Shown here piece by piece: positions 33,871 through 43,106 of a stretch of DNA of 64,000 bases (position 1 is the stretch's first letter; the number at the start of each line of letters is the position of its first letter). The stretch is taken from positions 1 to 64,000 of the forward strand of contig JANQRE010000004.1 in NCBI GenBank assembly GCA_028284705.1. Reading direction: 5' to 3'. The notes under the pieces are model-generated. The model saw only the letters and a program-made list of their open reading frames with translations. It did no database searches and was not told the origin of the DNA. A program made the translations under genes and the position numbers. This stretch comes from Paracoccaceae bacterium. GTDB taxonomy: Bacteria > Pseudomonadota > Alphaproteobacteria > Rhodobacterales > Rhodobacteraceae.

Positions 33871-35466
33871 ATGAACTACTTAAAACTGATCATTCTGGGC
33901 GCGATCGCTCTGCTGGCCGCTTTGGCGGCGAGCTGGGGGCGTGATCTGGCGTACCAGGTGCATGCGATCATCATATTGGCGGTCGCTGCGGGGATGTTCA
34001 TTTGGGTGCTGCGTGGGACGGATGAGCCTGCGGTCCAGGTGGATACGAACGGATATATGGACAGTGTGATCCGCTATGGCGCGATCGCGACTTGTTTCTG
34101 GGGTGTTGTGGGCTTTCTTGTCGGCGTCGTGATCGCCTTCCAGCTTGCCTTTCCGGTTCTGAACCTGGAATGGGCCCAGCCCTACGCCAATTTCGGACGT
34201 CTGCGGCCACTGCATACCTCGGCAGTGATCTTTGCCTTTGGGGGCAACGCGCTTCTGATGTCCTCGTTCTACATTGTGCAACGCACCTGCGGGGTCCGCC
34301 TTTGGGGCGGCAATCTCGCCTGGTTTGTGTTCTGGGGCTACAACCTCTTCATCATTCTGGCCGCGACGGGCTACCTTCTGGGGTCCACGCAGTCCAAGGA
34401 ATATGCCGAGCCGGAATGGTATATCGACCTCTGGTTGACCATCGTCTGGGTCGCCTTCCTGGCGGTCTATATGGGCACGCTCTTCACGCGGAAAGAGAAG
34501 CACATCTACGTGGCCAACTGGTTCCTCCTGAGCTTCATCGTCACCGTGGCGATGCTGCATATCGTCAACAATATCTCGATCCCGGTCTCGATCTGGGGTT
34601 CGAAATCGGTGCAGGTCTTCGCCGGTGTGCAGGATGCCATGACCCAATGGTGGTACGGCCACAACGCGGTGGGCTTCTTCCTGACGGCGGGCTTCTTGGG
34701 CATGATGTACTACTTCGTGCCCAAACAGGCCGGTCGACCGGTTTTCTCCTATAAACTGTCGATCATCCACTTCTGGGCACTTGTCTTCCTGTATATCTGG
34801 GCCGGTCCGCACCATTTGCACTACACGGCGCTGCCTGATTGGGCCTCGACCCTTGGCATGGTGTTCTCGGTGATCCTGTGGATGCCCTCCTGGGGTGGCA
34901 TGATCAACGGTCTGATGACCCTGCAAGGGGCTTGGGACAAGCTCCGCACCGATCCGATCATTCGGATGATGGTTGTGTCGCTCGCCTTCTACGGCATGTC
35001 GACCTTCGAGGGTCCGATGATGTCGATCAAAGCGGTGAACTCGCTGTCGCACTACACCGACTGGACGATTGGGCACGTGCATTCCGGCGCGCTTGGCTGG
35101 AACGGTATGATCACCTTCTCGGCGCTCTACTTCCTGACACCCAAACTCTGGGGTCGGAAGGAGATGTATTCCATGTCGGCCATCAACTGGCACTTCTGGC
35201 TCGCCACCATCGGCATCGTGCTCTACGCGGCCTCGATGTGGGTGACCGGCATCATGGAAGGTCTGATGTGGCGTGAGGTCGATGCGCAAGGGTTCCTCGT
35301 GAACAGCTTCGCCGACACCGTGACAGCCAAATTCCCGATGTATGTGGTCCGTGGCCTCGGAGGGGTTCTGTTCCTCGCCGGTGCGCTGATCATGGCTTGG
35401 AACATGTGGATGACCATCCGCGGCGGTGAGAAAGTCACCGCCCCGGTCGGCGTCCCCGCAGAATAA
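33871..35466 (+). CDS. ccoN: cbb3-type cytochrome c oxidase subunit I
   Basis: 531 aa from ATG 33871 (GAGG ribosome-binding site). Reading the frame further upstream would start inside the FNR box and is rejected. About 12 membrane helices. Haem and CuB ligand regions: '[19 protein letters not shown]', '[19 protein letters not shown]', '[14 protein letters not shown]' and '[19 protein letters not shown]'. It reduces O2 with high affinity and pumps protons. First gene of ccoNOQP. Confidence 0.97.
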   Translation: MNYLKLIILGAIALLAALAASWGRDLAYQVHAIIILAVAAGMFIWVLRGTDEPAVQVDTNGYMDSVIRYGAIATCFWGVVGFLVGVVIAFQLAFPVLNLEWAQPYANFGRLRPLHTSAVIFAFGGNALLMSSFYIVQRTCGVRLWGGNLAWFVFWGYNLFIILAATGYLLGSTQSKEYAEPEWYIDLWLTIVWVAFLAVYMGTLFTRKEKHIYVANWFLLSFIVTVAMLHIVNNISIPVSIWGSKSVQVFAGVQDAMTQWWYGHNAVGFFLTAGFLGMMYYFVPKQAGRPVFSYKLSIIHFWALVFLYIWAGPHHLHYTALPDWASTLGMVFSVILWMPSWGGMINGLMTLQGAWDKLRTDPIIRMMVVSLAFYGMSTFEGPMMSIKAVNSLSHYTDWTIGHVHSGALGWNGMITFSALYFLTPKLWGRKEMYSMSAINWHFWLATIGIVLYAASMWVTGIMEGLMWREVDAQGFLVNSFADTVTAKFPMYVVRGLGGVLFLAGALIMAWNMWMTIRGGEKVTAPVGVPAE

Positions 35467-35478
35467 GGAGACGGGAAG

Positions 35479-36204
35479 ATGGCATTTCTGAACAAACACC
35501 AAATTCTCGAAAAGAGCCCGACCCTGCTTCTGGTTGGGACGCTTCTGACGGTCTCCGTGGGTGGCATTGTCGAGATCGCACCGCTCTTCTACCTCGAAAA
35601 TACCATCGAGGAAGTGGAGGGGATGCGGCCTTACTCGCCGCTGGAACTGACAGGTCGGGAGATCTACATCCGGGAGGGCTGCTATGTCTGCCACTCCCAG
35701 ATGATCCGCCCGATGCGCGACGAGGTGGAGCGCTACGGCCACTACTCGCTGGCGGCAGAATCGATGTATGACCACCCGTTCCAATGGGGGTCGAAACGCA
35801 CCGGGCCCGATCTGGCCCGGGTCGGTGGGCGCTATTCGGACGCCTGGCATGTGGATCATCTGAAAGACCCGCAATCGGTCGTGCCGGAATCGATCATGCC
35901 GAAATACGCGTTCCTCGCGGAGCGGGAGATCGATGGCGAATATGTCCAGGATCTCATGAAGACGCACCGCTTCGTCGGCGTGCCTTACACCGATGAGATG
36001 ATCGAGAACGCAAGTGCGGACTTCACGGTGCAGGCGGACCCGGACGAGGATTACGATGCGATGCTGGAACGCTATCCCGGCGCGGTTGTGTCCAACTTCG
36101 ACGGCGAGCCGGGCATCACCGAGATGGATGCGCTTGTGGCTTACATGCAGATGCTGGGCACGCTGGTCGATTTCTCGACCTTCACGCCTGATGCAAACCG
36201 CTGA
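35479..36204 (+). CDS. ccoO: cbb3-type cytochrome c oxidase subunit II
   Basis: 241 aa membrane-anchored mono-haem cytochrome c. N-terminal helix '[24 protein letters not shown]', haem motif '[12 protein letters not shown]', and distal Met candidates in '[25 protein letters not shown]'. It passes electrons to CcoN. Ribosome-binding site AAGGAG, 12 bases after ccoN. Confidence 0.97.
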   Translation: MAFLNKHQILEKSPTLLLVGTLLTVSVGGIVEIAPLFYLENTIEEVEGMRPYSPLELTGREIYIREGCYVCHSQMIRPMRDEVERYGHYSLAAESMYDHPFQWGSKRTGPDLARVGGRYSDAWHVDHLKDPQSVVPESIMPKYAFLAEREIDGEYVQDLMKTHRFVGVPYTDEMIENASADFTVQADPDEDYDAMLERYPGAVVSNFDGEPGITEMDALVAYMQMLGTLVDFSTFTPDANR

Positions 36205-36217
36205 GGAGGGGAGAGAG

Positions 36218-36448
36218 ATGGACACATATTCGATCCTCCGCGAGTTCGCAGACAGCTGGTTTCTGCTGGCGATGACCAGCTTCTTCATCGGCACGATCAT
36301 CTGGGCCTTCCGGCCCGGCAGTTGGAAGGTTCACAAGGACACGGCGGATATTCCGTTTCGCTACGAGACCGCCGCATCCGACTGCGACAATTCTTGTGAC
36401 GACTGCGCAGCCAAGCGCGTTGCTGCAAATCTGGAGACAGTGAAATGA
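36218..36448 (+). CDS. ccoQ: cbb3-type oxidase subunit CcoQ
   Basis: 76 aa from ATG 36218 with GAGGAGGGG upstream. Single membrane helix 'WFLLAMTSFFIGTIIWAF' followed by 'RPGSWKVHKDTADIPFR', characteristic of CcoQ. The tail carries three Cys ('DCDNSCDDCAAK'), a cysteine-rich extension seen in some alphaproteobacterial CcoQ. It stabilises the oxidase complex. Four-base overlap with ccoP. Confidence 0.93.
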   Translation: MDTYSILREFADSWFLLAMTSFFIGTIIWAFRPGSWKVHKDTADIPFRYETAASDCDNSCDDCAAKRVAANLETVK

Positions 36449-37308
36449 GTGACATCGATAAAGACGACGTAACCGGTGTCGACACGACCGGCCACACTTG
36501 GGACGGCATCAAGGAACTGAACAACCCGCTGCCGCGGTGGTGGCTCTGGTGCTTCTACCTCACGATCATTTGGGGCGTCGGCTACACCATCGCCTATCCC
36601 GCCTGGCCGCTTCTGAACAGCGCCACCGCGGGCATGCTGGGCTATTCGACCCGGGCCGAAGTGGCTGCCGAAATCCAGCGCTTCGAGGACCAGAACGCCG
36701 GGCTGACCTCGGCCCTGGCGGAAGTGGACCTGACGACCCTGGCCGACAACGCTGATCTGAACCGCTTTGCGACGGCTGCCGGTGCTTCGGTCTTCCGCAA
36801 CAATTGCTCGCAATGCCACGGATCAGGTGCTGCCGGGGCGGTCGGTTATCCGAACCTGCTCGACGATGACTGGCTCTGGGGCGGAACGATGGAAGCCATC
36901 GTGCACACTGTGGAGCATGGTATCCGCAATGAGACTGGCGATGATCCGCGCTATTCCGAGATGCCCGCTTTCGGCGAAATCCTGGAGCCGGAAGAGATCG
37001 ATCAGGTGGTCGAATATGCGCTCAGCCTCTCCGGCGCGGACCATGATGCGGCCCTCGCTGGGCCCGGAGCGGTTGTCTTTGAGGACAATTGTGCCTCCTG
37101 CCATGGTGAGGCGGGCATGGGCGATATCGAACAGGGTGCGCCCAACCTGACGGATGCGATCTGGCTTTACGGCGGCGACCGCGAGACCGTGCATGAAACG
37201 GTGGTGCATTCCCGCTTCGGCGTGATGCCACCCTGGTCAGACAAGCTCAGCAAAGCCGAGATTAATGCGGTATCGGCTTACGTTCACCAGCTCGGAGGAG
37301 GTGAGTGA
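36445..37308 (+). CDS. ccoP: cbb3-type cytochrome c oxidase subunit III
   Basis: 287 aa di-haem cytochrome c. An N-terminal 'GIKELNNPLPRWWLWCFYLTIIWGVGYTI' membrane region is followed by two haem sites, 'NCSQCHGSG' and 'NCASCHGEAG'. It takes electrons from the bc1 complex or soluble cytochromes. Last gene of ccoNOQP, before a strong hairpin. Confidence 0.97.
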   Translation: MSDIDKDDVTGVDTTGHTWDGIKELNNPLPRWWLWCFYLTIIWGVGYTIAYPAWPLLNSATAGMLGYSTRAEVAAEIQRFEDQNAGLTSALAEVDLTTLADNADLNRFATAAGASVFRNNCSQCHGSGAAGAVGYPNLLDDDWLWGGTMEAIVHTVEHGIRNETGDDPRYSEMPAFGEILEPEEIDQVVEYALSLSGADHDAALAGPGAVVFEDNCASCHGEAGMGDIEQGAPNLTDAIWLYGGDRETVHETVVHSRFGVMPPWSDKLSKAEINAVSAYVHQLGGGE

Positions 37309-37359
37309 TCCAAGTGATCCCTTATCAGGGAGGATTATCGGGCGCACGCGTCTGATATC

Positions 37360-37404
37360 GGCCCCATCCCAAGGACCTGTTCGCGCATTTCTTGGGGTGG
37401 GGCC
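37360..37404 (+). terminator. Terminator after ccoNOQP
   Basis: GGCCCCATCCCAAG (37360-37373) pairs with CTTGGGGTGGGGCC (37391-37404) to give a 14-bp stem with one G-U pair, followed by a T-containing stretch (CATTTTAGG). It separates ccoNOQP from ccoGHIS. Confidence 0.8.
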
Positions 37405-37421
37405 AACTCATTTTAGGCGGT

Positions 37422-37435
37422 TTGATCTGGGTCAA
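37422..37435. promoter_or_regulatory. FNR-type box upstream of ccoG
   Basis: TTGAT-CTGG-GTCAA matches the FNR consensus at nine of ten defined positions and lies 57 bases before ccoG. It probably makes ccoGHIS FnrL-dependent. Confidence 0.75.
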
Positions 37436-37492
37436 ATCACCTTTGCACACAGCGGGTTACAACAGAATTAGCGAACAGGTCCGGTATTACTC

Positions 37493-38905
37493 ATGAGCTC
37501 TCAAGAACCTCAGTCTCTCTATGCGGCGCAAGAACCGATTTTCCCGCGCCGTGTTTCGGGCAAATTCCGGAACCTGAAATGGTGGCTCATGGCCATCACG
37601 CTGGGCATCTACTATCTCACGCCGTTCATTCGCTGGGACCGTGGTCCGGTACTGCCGGATCAGGCGGTGCTGGTCGATCTGGCCGGGCGGCGGTTCTATT
37701 TCTTCTGGATCGAGATCTGGCCGCATGAGTTTTATTTCGTCGCTGGCCTTCTGATCATGGCCGGGCTGGGGCTCTTTCTTTTCACCTCCGCCCTGGGCCG
37801 CGTCTGGTGCGGATATGGCTGTCCGCAGACCGTCTGGACTGATCTTTTCATCCTTGTGGAACGCTGGATCGAGGGGGACCGCAACGCTCGCGTCCGCCTC
37901 TGGAACGCGAAATGGGATTTCCGCAAATGGCGGCTGCGGGTAACGAAATGGATCACCTGGCTTCTGATCTCCATCGCCACGGGCGGGGCATGGGTCTTCT
38001 ATTTCACCGATGCACCGACACTCGCGGTTGATCTGGTGCAGTTCAATGCGCACCCGATTGCCTATGCCACCATCGCCATTCTGACCGCGACGACCTTCAT
38101 CTTCGGCGGCTTCATGCGCGAACAGGTCTGCATCTACATGTGCCCTTGGCCGCGCATTCAGGGCGCGATGATGGATGATGACACCCTGACTGTGGCCTAT
38201 CGCGACTGGCGGGGGGAGCCGCGTGGCAAGAAGCATGAGAACACCACCGGTGACTGCATCGACTGTATGGCGTGCGTGAATGTCTGCCCGATGGGCATCG
38301 ACATTCGCGATGGCCAGCAGATGGAATGCATCACCTGTGCACTATGCATCGATGCCTGTGACGACATCATGGAGAAGATCGGCAAGCCGCGTGGGTTGAT
38401 CGACTATCTCGCGCTCTCCGACGAGCCGCGTGAACGCGAAGGCAATGCGCCGCGCCCGATCTGGCACCATGTGCTGCGTCCGCGCACGATCCTTTACACG
38501 GTGCTTTGGTCCGCCATCGGCGTTGGCCTGCTTTTTGCGCTCTTCATCCGGGCCGATATCGACCTGACAGTGGAGCCGATCCGCAACCCGACCTTTGTCA
38601 CGCTCTCGGATGGTACGATCCGCAACGCTTACACCGTGCGGCTGCGCAACAAACATGGCGAGCCGCGCGATTTCCGCATTTCGCTGACCGCAGACACGAT
38701 CCTGCGCATCGATCTGGAAGGCACCGAGGAAAACATCGTCAACGTGCCGCCCCAGCAGACACTGCAACAGCGGGTTTATGTGCTGGCGCGCCCACAGGAC
38801 CCGGCTTCGTCTGAGGATCGCACGGAACTCCGCTTCTGGGTCGAGGATGTTTTCAACAATGAGCGCGCCTATCGCGATACAACCTTCAACGGAAAGGTGA
38901 ACTGA
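37493..38905 (+). CDS. ccoG: cbb3 oxidase assembly protein CcoG/RdxA-FixG (ferredoxin-like, copper reductase)
   Basis: 470 aa. Several membrane helices in the N-terminal half ('WWLMAITLGIYYLTPFIRW', 'FYFVAGLLIMAGLGLFLFT'), two polyferredoxin motifs 'CIDCMACVNVCP' and 'CITCALCIDACD', and a C-terminal immunoglobulin-like FixG domain. CcoG reduces Cu(II) so that copper can be loaded in cbb3 oxidase. First gene of ccoGHIS. Confidence 0.95.
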   Translation: MSSQEPQSLYAAQEPIFPRRVSGKFRNLKWWLMAITLGIYYLTPFIRWDRGPVLPDQAVLVDLAGRRFYFFWIEIWPHEFYFVAGLLIMAGLGLFLFTSALGRVWCGYGCPQTVWTDLFILVERWIEGDRNARVRLWNAKWDFRKWRLRVTKWITWLLISIATGGAWVFYFTDAPTLAVDLVQFNAHPIAYATIAILTATTFIFGGFMREQVCIYMCPWPRIQGAMMDDDTLTVAYRDWRGEPRGKKHENTTGDCIDCMACVNVCPMGIDIRDGQQMECITCALCIDACDDIMEKIGKPRGLIDYLALSDEPREREGNAPRPIWHHVLRPRTILYTVLWSAIGVGLLFALFIRADIDLTVEPIRNPTFVTLSDGTIRNAYTVRLRNKHGEPRDFRISLTADTILRIDLEGTEENIVNVPPQQTLQQRVYVLARPQDPASSEDRTELRFWVEDVFNNERAYRDTTFNGKVN

Positions 38906-39381
38906 TGGCTGATATGAATGCTGAGACTTCGGGCACGCCACTCACGGGACGCAAGGTGTTCTTCATCTTCGCGGCGGCGTTCGGTGTGATCATTACCGTC
39001 AACCTGACACTGGCCTATAACGCGGTCAGCACCTTTCCGGGGTTGGAGGTGAAAAACTCCTATGTCGCGTCGCAAAGCTTTGAGCGCGACCGTGCTGCCC
39101 AACTGGCGCTCGGTTGGGATGTCGCGGCGGTGCTCAAGGGTGACGAGCTGCAGCTTTCGATCCAGAGGAACGGATATCCGGTGGAGGCCACCATCGTCTC
39201 CGCCGTGTTCGGGCGCGCCACCCATGTGGGACAGGATCAGCGCCCTGATCTGACGTTCAATGGCGAAGCCTATACCGCACCGGTCGAGGTCTCGGACGGC
39301 AATTGGAACCTGCGTCTGGTGGCGATGTCCGAGGATGGCACCATGTTCCGTCAGCGCATCGTTGTGGGGGCCGCTGAGTGA
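38905..39381 (+). CDS. ccoH: cbb3 oxidase assembly protein CcoH/FixH
   Basis: 158 aa with one N-terminal membrane helix ('VFFIFAAAFGVIITVNLTLAYNAV') and a periplasmic beta-rich FixH domain ('FPGLEVKNSYVASQSFERD', 'LGWDV'). It overlaps ccoG by one base and ccoI by four, the usual order, and acts in assembly or maturation of the oxidase. Confidence 0.93.
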   Translation: MADMNAETSGTPLTGRKVFFIFAAAFGVIITVNLTLAYNAVSTFPGLEVKNSYVASQSFERDRAAQLALGWDVAAVLKGDELQLSIQRNGYPVEATIVSAVFGRATHVGQDQRPDLTFNGEAYTAPVEVSDGNWNLRLVAMSEDGTMFRQRIVVGAAE

Positions 39382-41540
39382 GCGATACGACCGCGATATC
39401 GGCCTGTCCGGCCTGCTCTGCCGCGCCACTGGCGGAGCGTGTCGCAGAACCCGCTGCGCAGGCGGGTGATCTGATCCTGTCGCTGCCCACGATCCATTGC
39501 GCCGCCTGTATCGGCAAGGTCGAGGCGCGCTTAGCGAACATGCCCGGCGTGCGCGCCGCGCGGGTCAATCTCAGCCGCAAGAGAGTAACGATTTCCGCCG
39601 ATCCCGACCTCAGCGCCGACACCGTGATCGACGCGCTCGAGGCGATCGGCTTTGAGGCCAACGAGCTCGACGGCGCGATGATGGCCGCGGTGGAGACCGA
39701 CCCCGCCGGTCGCAAGATGCTCACCCAGCTCGCCGTGGCGGGCTTTGCGATGATGAATGTCATGCTGTTCTCCATCGCCGTCTGGTCCGGCGCCTCGGAT
39801 AGCACCAAACATCTGTTCCACTGGATTTCCGCCAGCATCTCGGTGCCCGCGCTGATGTTCTCGGCGCAAATCTTCTTCATCTCGGCCTGGTCGGCGCTGC
39901 GCGTCGGGCAGTTGAACATGGACGTGCCGATCTCGCTGGCCATCGTTCTGGCCGCGCTGATGTCGCTCTACGAGACAATTATCGGAACCTATCACGTCTA
40001 TTTCGATGCCGCGCTGTCGCTGACCTTCTTCCTACTCTGCGGGCGGTATCTCGATCACCGGATGCGGGTGGCGGCCCGCTCTGCGGCGCAAGAGTTGAGC
40101 GCGCTGGAAATTCCACGCTGCACGCGCCTGACCGGGGAGGGCCGCGAGACTGTGAATGTCGCCGATCTCAGCATTGGCGACCGGATCGAGGTGCCTCAGG
40201 GCATGCGCGTGCCGGTCGATGGAACCCTGACCGGCGGGTCGAGCGAAATGGATCGCTCCTTCCTGACCGGAGAGAGCCTGCCGGTCGCAGTGACATCTGG
40301 CGACACGCTCTGTGCGGGCGAGATCAACCTTGGCGCGCCGCTCACTCTTCAGGTGACTGCGGTGGGCGAGGACACCACGCTCAGACGCATGGCCGCTCTG
40401 GTTGAAACCGCCGAAAACGCCCGCAACTGCTACACAGCGATGGCCGACAAGGCGGCGAAACTCTACGCCCCGCTCGTGCATATCCTGGCCTTCGCCGCCT
40501 TCCTCGCCTGGGTCTTCTTCTCCGGCGATGTCATGCTGTCGATCAACATCGCGATCTCGGTGCTGATCATCACCTGTCCTTGTGCCCTCGGCCTGGCCGT
40601 GCCCGCGGTGATGGTGCAGGCCTGCCGCCGCCTGTTCTCGCGCGGGTTTCTGGTGAAGGACGACACCGCCCTGGAACGCCTCGCCGAATGCGACGCGGTG
40701 GTGTTCGACAAGACCGGCACGCTGACAGAGGGCGGCACGGTGCTGGATATGGAGCATCTGAGTGCCGGAGAGAAAAGCGTTCTGGCTGCGCTGGCCAGCC
40801 AATCCGCGCATCCCGTCGCGCGGGTCGTGGCGCAGGCGATCCCTGATGACGTTGTGCCCGCCAAGCTGGAGGATATCCGCGAGGTGCCCGGCAACGGCAT
40901 GGAGGCGATCTGGAACGGGGAAACCGTCCGTTTCGGCCGCGCCGACTGGTGCGGTGGGGCTGCGTCCTCTCCCGCTCTGCGGATCGGTGCTGCTCCGGCG
41001 AAGGCCCTCTCGATTGAGGAGGTCTTACGCCCCGGAGCGCGGGCAGCGGTTAAAACCTTGAACGCACTGGGCTTGCCGGGTGCTGTCTTCTCCGGCGACA
41101 CCGCGCGAGCCACAGGCAAGGTGGCCGAAGCGCTCGGCATCACGGATATCCGTGGCGAGCTGCGGCCCGAAGAAAAACTCGCCGCCATCGAAGAGATGCA
41201 GGCCGCGGGCAAACGCGTTCTGATGGTCGGCGACGGTTTGAATGATACCGCTGCCCTCGTCGCGGCCCACGCCTCAATCTCGCCTGCCTCGGCACTCGAT
41301 GCATCCCGCACAGCCGCGGATATCGTGCTCCTGAACCGCTCCATGGAAGACCTCGGCCACGCGATCTCGGTCGCCCGCACCGCGCGGCTGCGGGTCAGCC
41401 AGAACTTCTCTATCGCGACGGCCTACAACCTGATCGCGATCCCCATCGCGCTGGCGGGTTATGCCACACCGCTGATGGCGGCGATTGCGATGTCGGTCTC
41501 CTCGATCACTGTCCTTTTGAACGCCGCTCGGATAAGGTGA
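39378..41540 (+). CDS. ccoI: Copper-exporting P1B-type ATPase CcoI/FixI
   Basis: 720 aa. N-terminal metal sites 'CPAC' and the HMA motif 'HCAACIGKVEARL'; 'FLTGESLPV' (actuator), 'CPCALGLAVPAVMVQ' (ion site), 'FDKTGTLTEGG' (phosphorylated Asp), 'MVGDGLNDTAAL' (hinge). It moves copper to the periplasm for cbb3 oxidase. Sits between ccoH and ccoS. Confidence 0.95.
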   Translation: MSDTTAISACPACSAAPLAERVAEPAAQAGDLILSLPTIHCAACIGKVEARLANMPGVRAARVNLSRKRVTISADPDLSADTVIDALEAIGFEANELDGAMMAAVETDPAGRKMLTQLAVAGFAMMNVMLFSIAVWSGASDSTKHLFHWISASISVPALMFSAQIFFISAWSALRVGQLNMDVPISLAIVLAALMSLYETIIGTYHVYFDAALSLTFFLLCGRYLDHRMRVAARSAAQELSALEIPRCTRLTGEGRETVNVADLSIGDRIEVPQGMRVPVDGTLTGGSSEMDRSFLTGESLPVAVTSGDTLCAGEINLGAPLTLQVTAVGEDTTLRRMAALVETAENARNCYTAMADKAAKLYAPLVHILAFAAFLAWVFFSGDVMLSINIAISVLIITCPCALGLAVPAVMVQACRRLFSRGFLVKDDTALERLAECDAVVFDKTGTLTEGGTVLDMEHLSAGEKSVLAALASQSAHPVARVVAQAIPDDVVPAKLEDIREVPGNGMEAIWNGETVRFGRADWCGGAASSPALRIGAAPAKALSIEEVLRPGARAAVKTLNALGLPGAVFSGDTARATGKVAEALGITDIRGELRPEEKLAAIEEMQAAGKRVLMVGDGLNDTAALVAAHASISPASALDASRTAADIVLLNRSMEDLGHAISVARTARLRVSQNFSIATAYNLIAIPIALAGYATPLMAAIAMSVSSITVLLNAARIR

Positions 41541-41544
41541 GCCC

Positions 41545-41727
41545 ATGAACGTGCTTGTGATCCTCGTTCCGGTCTCGATCTTCCTGTCAGGTCTGGCGCT
41601 GGCGGCTTTCCTCTGGAGCCTGCGCGCCAATCAATATGAAGACCTTGAGGGCGATGCCGAGCGCATCCTGCTCGATCCCAGCGGCATCGGCGATCACGAC
41701 GAGGCCGCGCCGCCGAAAGACGACTGA
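41545..41727 (+). CDS. ccoS: cbb3 oxidase assembly protein CcoS
   Basis: 60 aa. One membrane helix ('LVILVPVSIFLSGLALAAFLWSL') followed by the conserved 'RANQYEDLEGDAERIL', diagnostic of CcoS/FixS. Needed for cofactor insertion into the oxidase. It follows ccoI by four bases. Confidence 0.94.
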   Translation: MNVLVILVPVSIFLSGLALAAFLWSLRANQYEDLEGDAERILLDPSGIGDHDEAAPPKDD

Positions 41728-41799
41728 CGCCGCTCATTTTCCCGTGCCATTGCGCTTGCGACGCCGTAACCTGCGGCTGAGCGCAAGGGGAGCGGTTTC

Positions 41800-42927
41800 A
41801 TGACATCAGACAGCCATGCCTATCTGGGTGCCGAGATCCATGACGGTGTCGCGGTGCATGCCGGGCAGGCTCTGTTGGTTGGCGCCGATGGTGCGGCGTC
41901 GATGGTCCATCTCGACGAAATCCCGGAAGGCTGCCGGCCGATCCATCTCGATGGCGGGCTGATCGCGCCGGGATTTGTCGATCTGCAGGTCAATGGCGGC
42001 GGCGGGGTGATGTTCAATGACGACCCGTGCGTCGCGACGCTGCGCAAGATCGCCGAGGCCCATCGTGGCCTCGGCACAGCCGGGTTTCTGCCGACGCTGA
42101 TCTCTGACACTCTGGAGATGACCACCCGCGCCATTGCCGCCGTGGCCGCGGCGCTGGAGGACGGCGTGCCCGGCATCCTCGGCCTGCATCTCGAAGGCCC
42201 GCATTTAAGCGTCGCGCGCAAGGGCGCCCATGCGGCAGAGATGATCCGCCCCATGGGAGAGGCCGATCTCGCCGAGCTTCTGATGGCCGCCGAAACCCTG
42301 CCGAACCTGATGGTCACGCTGGCACCCGAAAGCGCCACCGAGGCCCAGATCGCCACGCTGGCGGCGGCGGGCGTCATCGTCTCGCTCGGCCATACGGACG
42401 CTCACTATGTGCGCGCGACCCACGCCTTCGACGCAGGTGCACGCGCGGTGACGCATCTCTACAACGCGATGAGCGGGCTGCATCACCGCGATCCCGGCCT
42501 TGTCGGCGCGGCGTTTGATCATCCCGGCATCTTTATGAGCATCATCGCTGATGGCATTCACGTGCACCCAAGCGCTCTGGCTTTGGCGCTGCGGGCGAAA
42601 TCCCCGGAGACAGACATCTTCCTTGTCAGCGACGCAATGGCCCCCGCGGGCACCGGTTTGACCGAGTTCACCCTGAACGGACGCAAGATCACCCGTGCTG
42701 GCGGGCGGCTGACCCTGGAAGACGGCACGTTGGCGGGTGCCGATCTCGATCTGATGCAGGCGATTGGTGTGATGATGGCGGCGGGTGTGTCCGAGGCCCG
42801 GGCAGTCGCAAAGGCGACCTCGGTTCCGGTGAGCCTTCTGACTGACACCATGGGATATGGCGTGATTGATGGGCCGGTGAATCGGTTGAACCACCTCAAG
42901 GATGGTGCGGTACGGCCGTTGGATTGA
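41800..42927 (+). CDS. nagA: N-acetylglucosamine-6-phosphate deacetylase
   Basis: 375 aa amidohydrolase: 'GGLIAPGFVDLQVNGGGGVMFND', 'GLHLEGPHLSVARKGAH' (metal Glu), 'VSLGHTDAHY' and 'VTHLYNAMSGLHHRDPGLVGAAF' (His ligands), 'FLVSDAMAPAGT' (catalytic Asp). It deacetylates GlcNAc-6-P in amino-sugar and cell-wall recycling. Good ribosome-binding site (GGGGAG). No nagB or transporter nearby. It ends 12 bases before the left island boundary. Confidence 0.92.
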   Translation: MTSDSHAYLGAEIHDGVAVHAGQALLVGADGAASMVHLDEIPEGCRPIHLDGGLIAPGFVDLQVNGGGGVMFNDDPCVATLRKIAEAHRGLGTAGFLPTLISDTLEMTTRAIAAVAAALEDGVPGILGLHLEGPHLSVARKGAHAAEMIRPMGEADLAELLMAAETLPNLMVTLAPESATEAQIATLAAAGVIVSLGHTDAHYVRATHAFDAGARAVTHLYNAMSGLHHRDPGLVGAAFDHPGIFMSIIADGIHVHPSALALALRAKSPETDIFLVSDAMAPAGTGLTEFTLNGRKITRAGGRLTLEDGTLAGADLDLMQAIGVMMAAGVSEARAVAKATSVPVSLLTDTMGYGVIDGPVNRLNHLKDGAVRPLD

Positions 42928-42939
42928 AAATCGAAGGCT

Positions 42940-42960
42940 GGAGGTTTGGTGGAGCCTAGG
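42940..42960. repeat. Left attachment site (att) of the tRNA-Ala island
   Basis: Direct repeat of the 3' end of the tRNA-Ala gene: the 16-base core TTTGGTGGAGCCTAGG (42945-42960) is identical to 61203-61218, and the extended match is 21 of 22 bases with one missing T. It also forms an inverted repeat with the inner flank: GTTTGGTGGA (42944-42953) pairs with TCCACCAAAC (42961-42970). Confidence 0.85.
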
Positions 42961-43081
42961 TCCACCAAACTTGTGTTTCATGCCGCTCCAGGTTGTACCA
43001 AAATGCAAATAATTTCTGATACATAGCGGAGCATGCTGTTTCAATCTGTTTCAGCTTGTCCCACCGTATTCCGCAATTTAT

Positions 43082-43104
43082 GGTGGGACAAACGGTGGGA
43101 CAGA
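43082..43104 (+). repeat. Island end repeat, left (two GGTGGGACA units)
   Basis: Two GGTGGGACA units spaced by three bases lie just before the integrase ATG, with a third inverted unit at 43057-43065. The same 23-base block recurs at the right end (61130-61152) with two mismatches. Candidate arm-type integrase or excisionase sites, and a possible autoregulatory operator of int. Confidence 0.6.
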
Positions 43105-43106
43105 TC

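Noticed and set aside
33880-36300. 806-aa open frame on the minus strand across ccoN and ccoO
   Set aside because: It is antisense to two unmistakable oxidase genes and its composition (His/Arg/Asp-rich) is that of a codon-bias shadow.
43056-43106. Upstream start for the integrase
   Set aside because: It would translate the GGTGGGACA repeat block that is also present, out of coding context, at the right end of the island.
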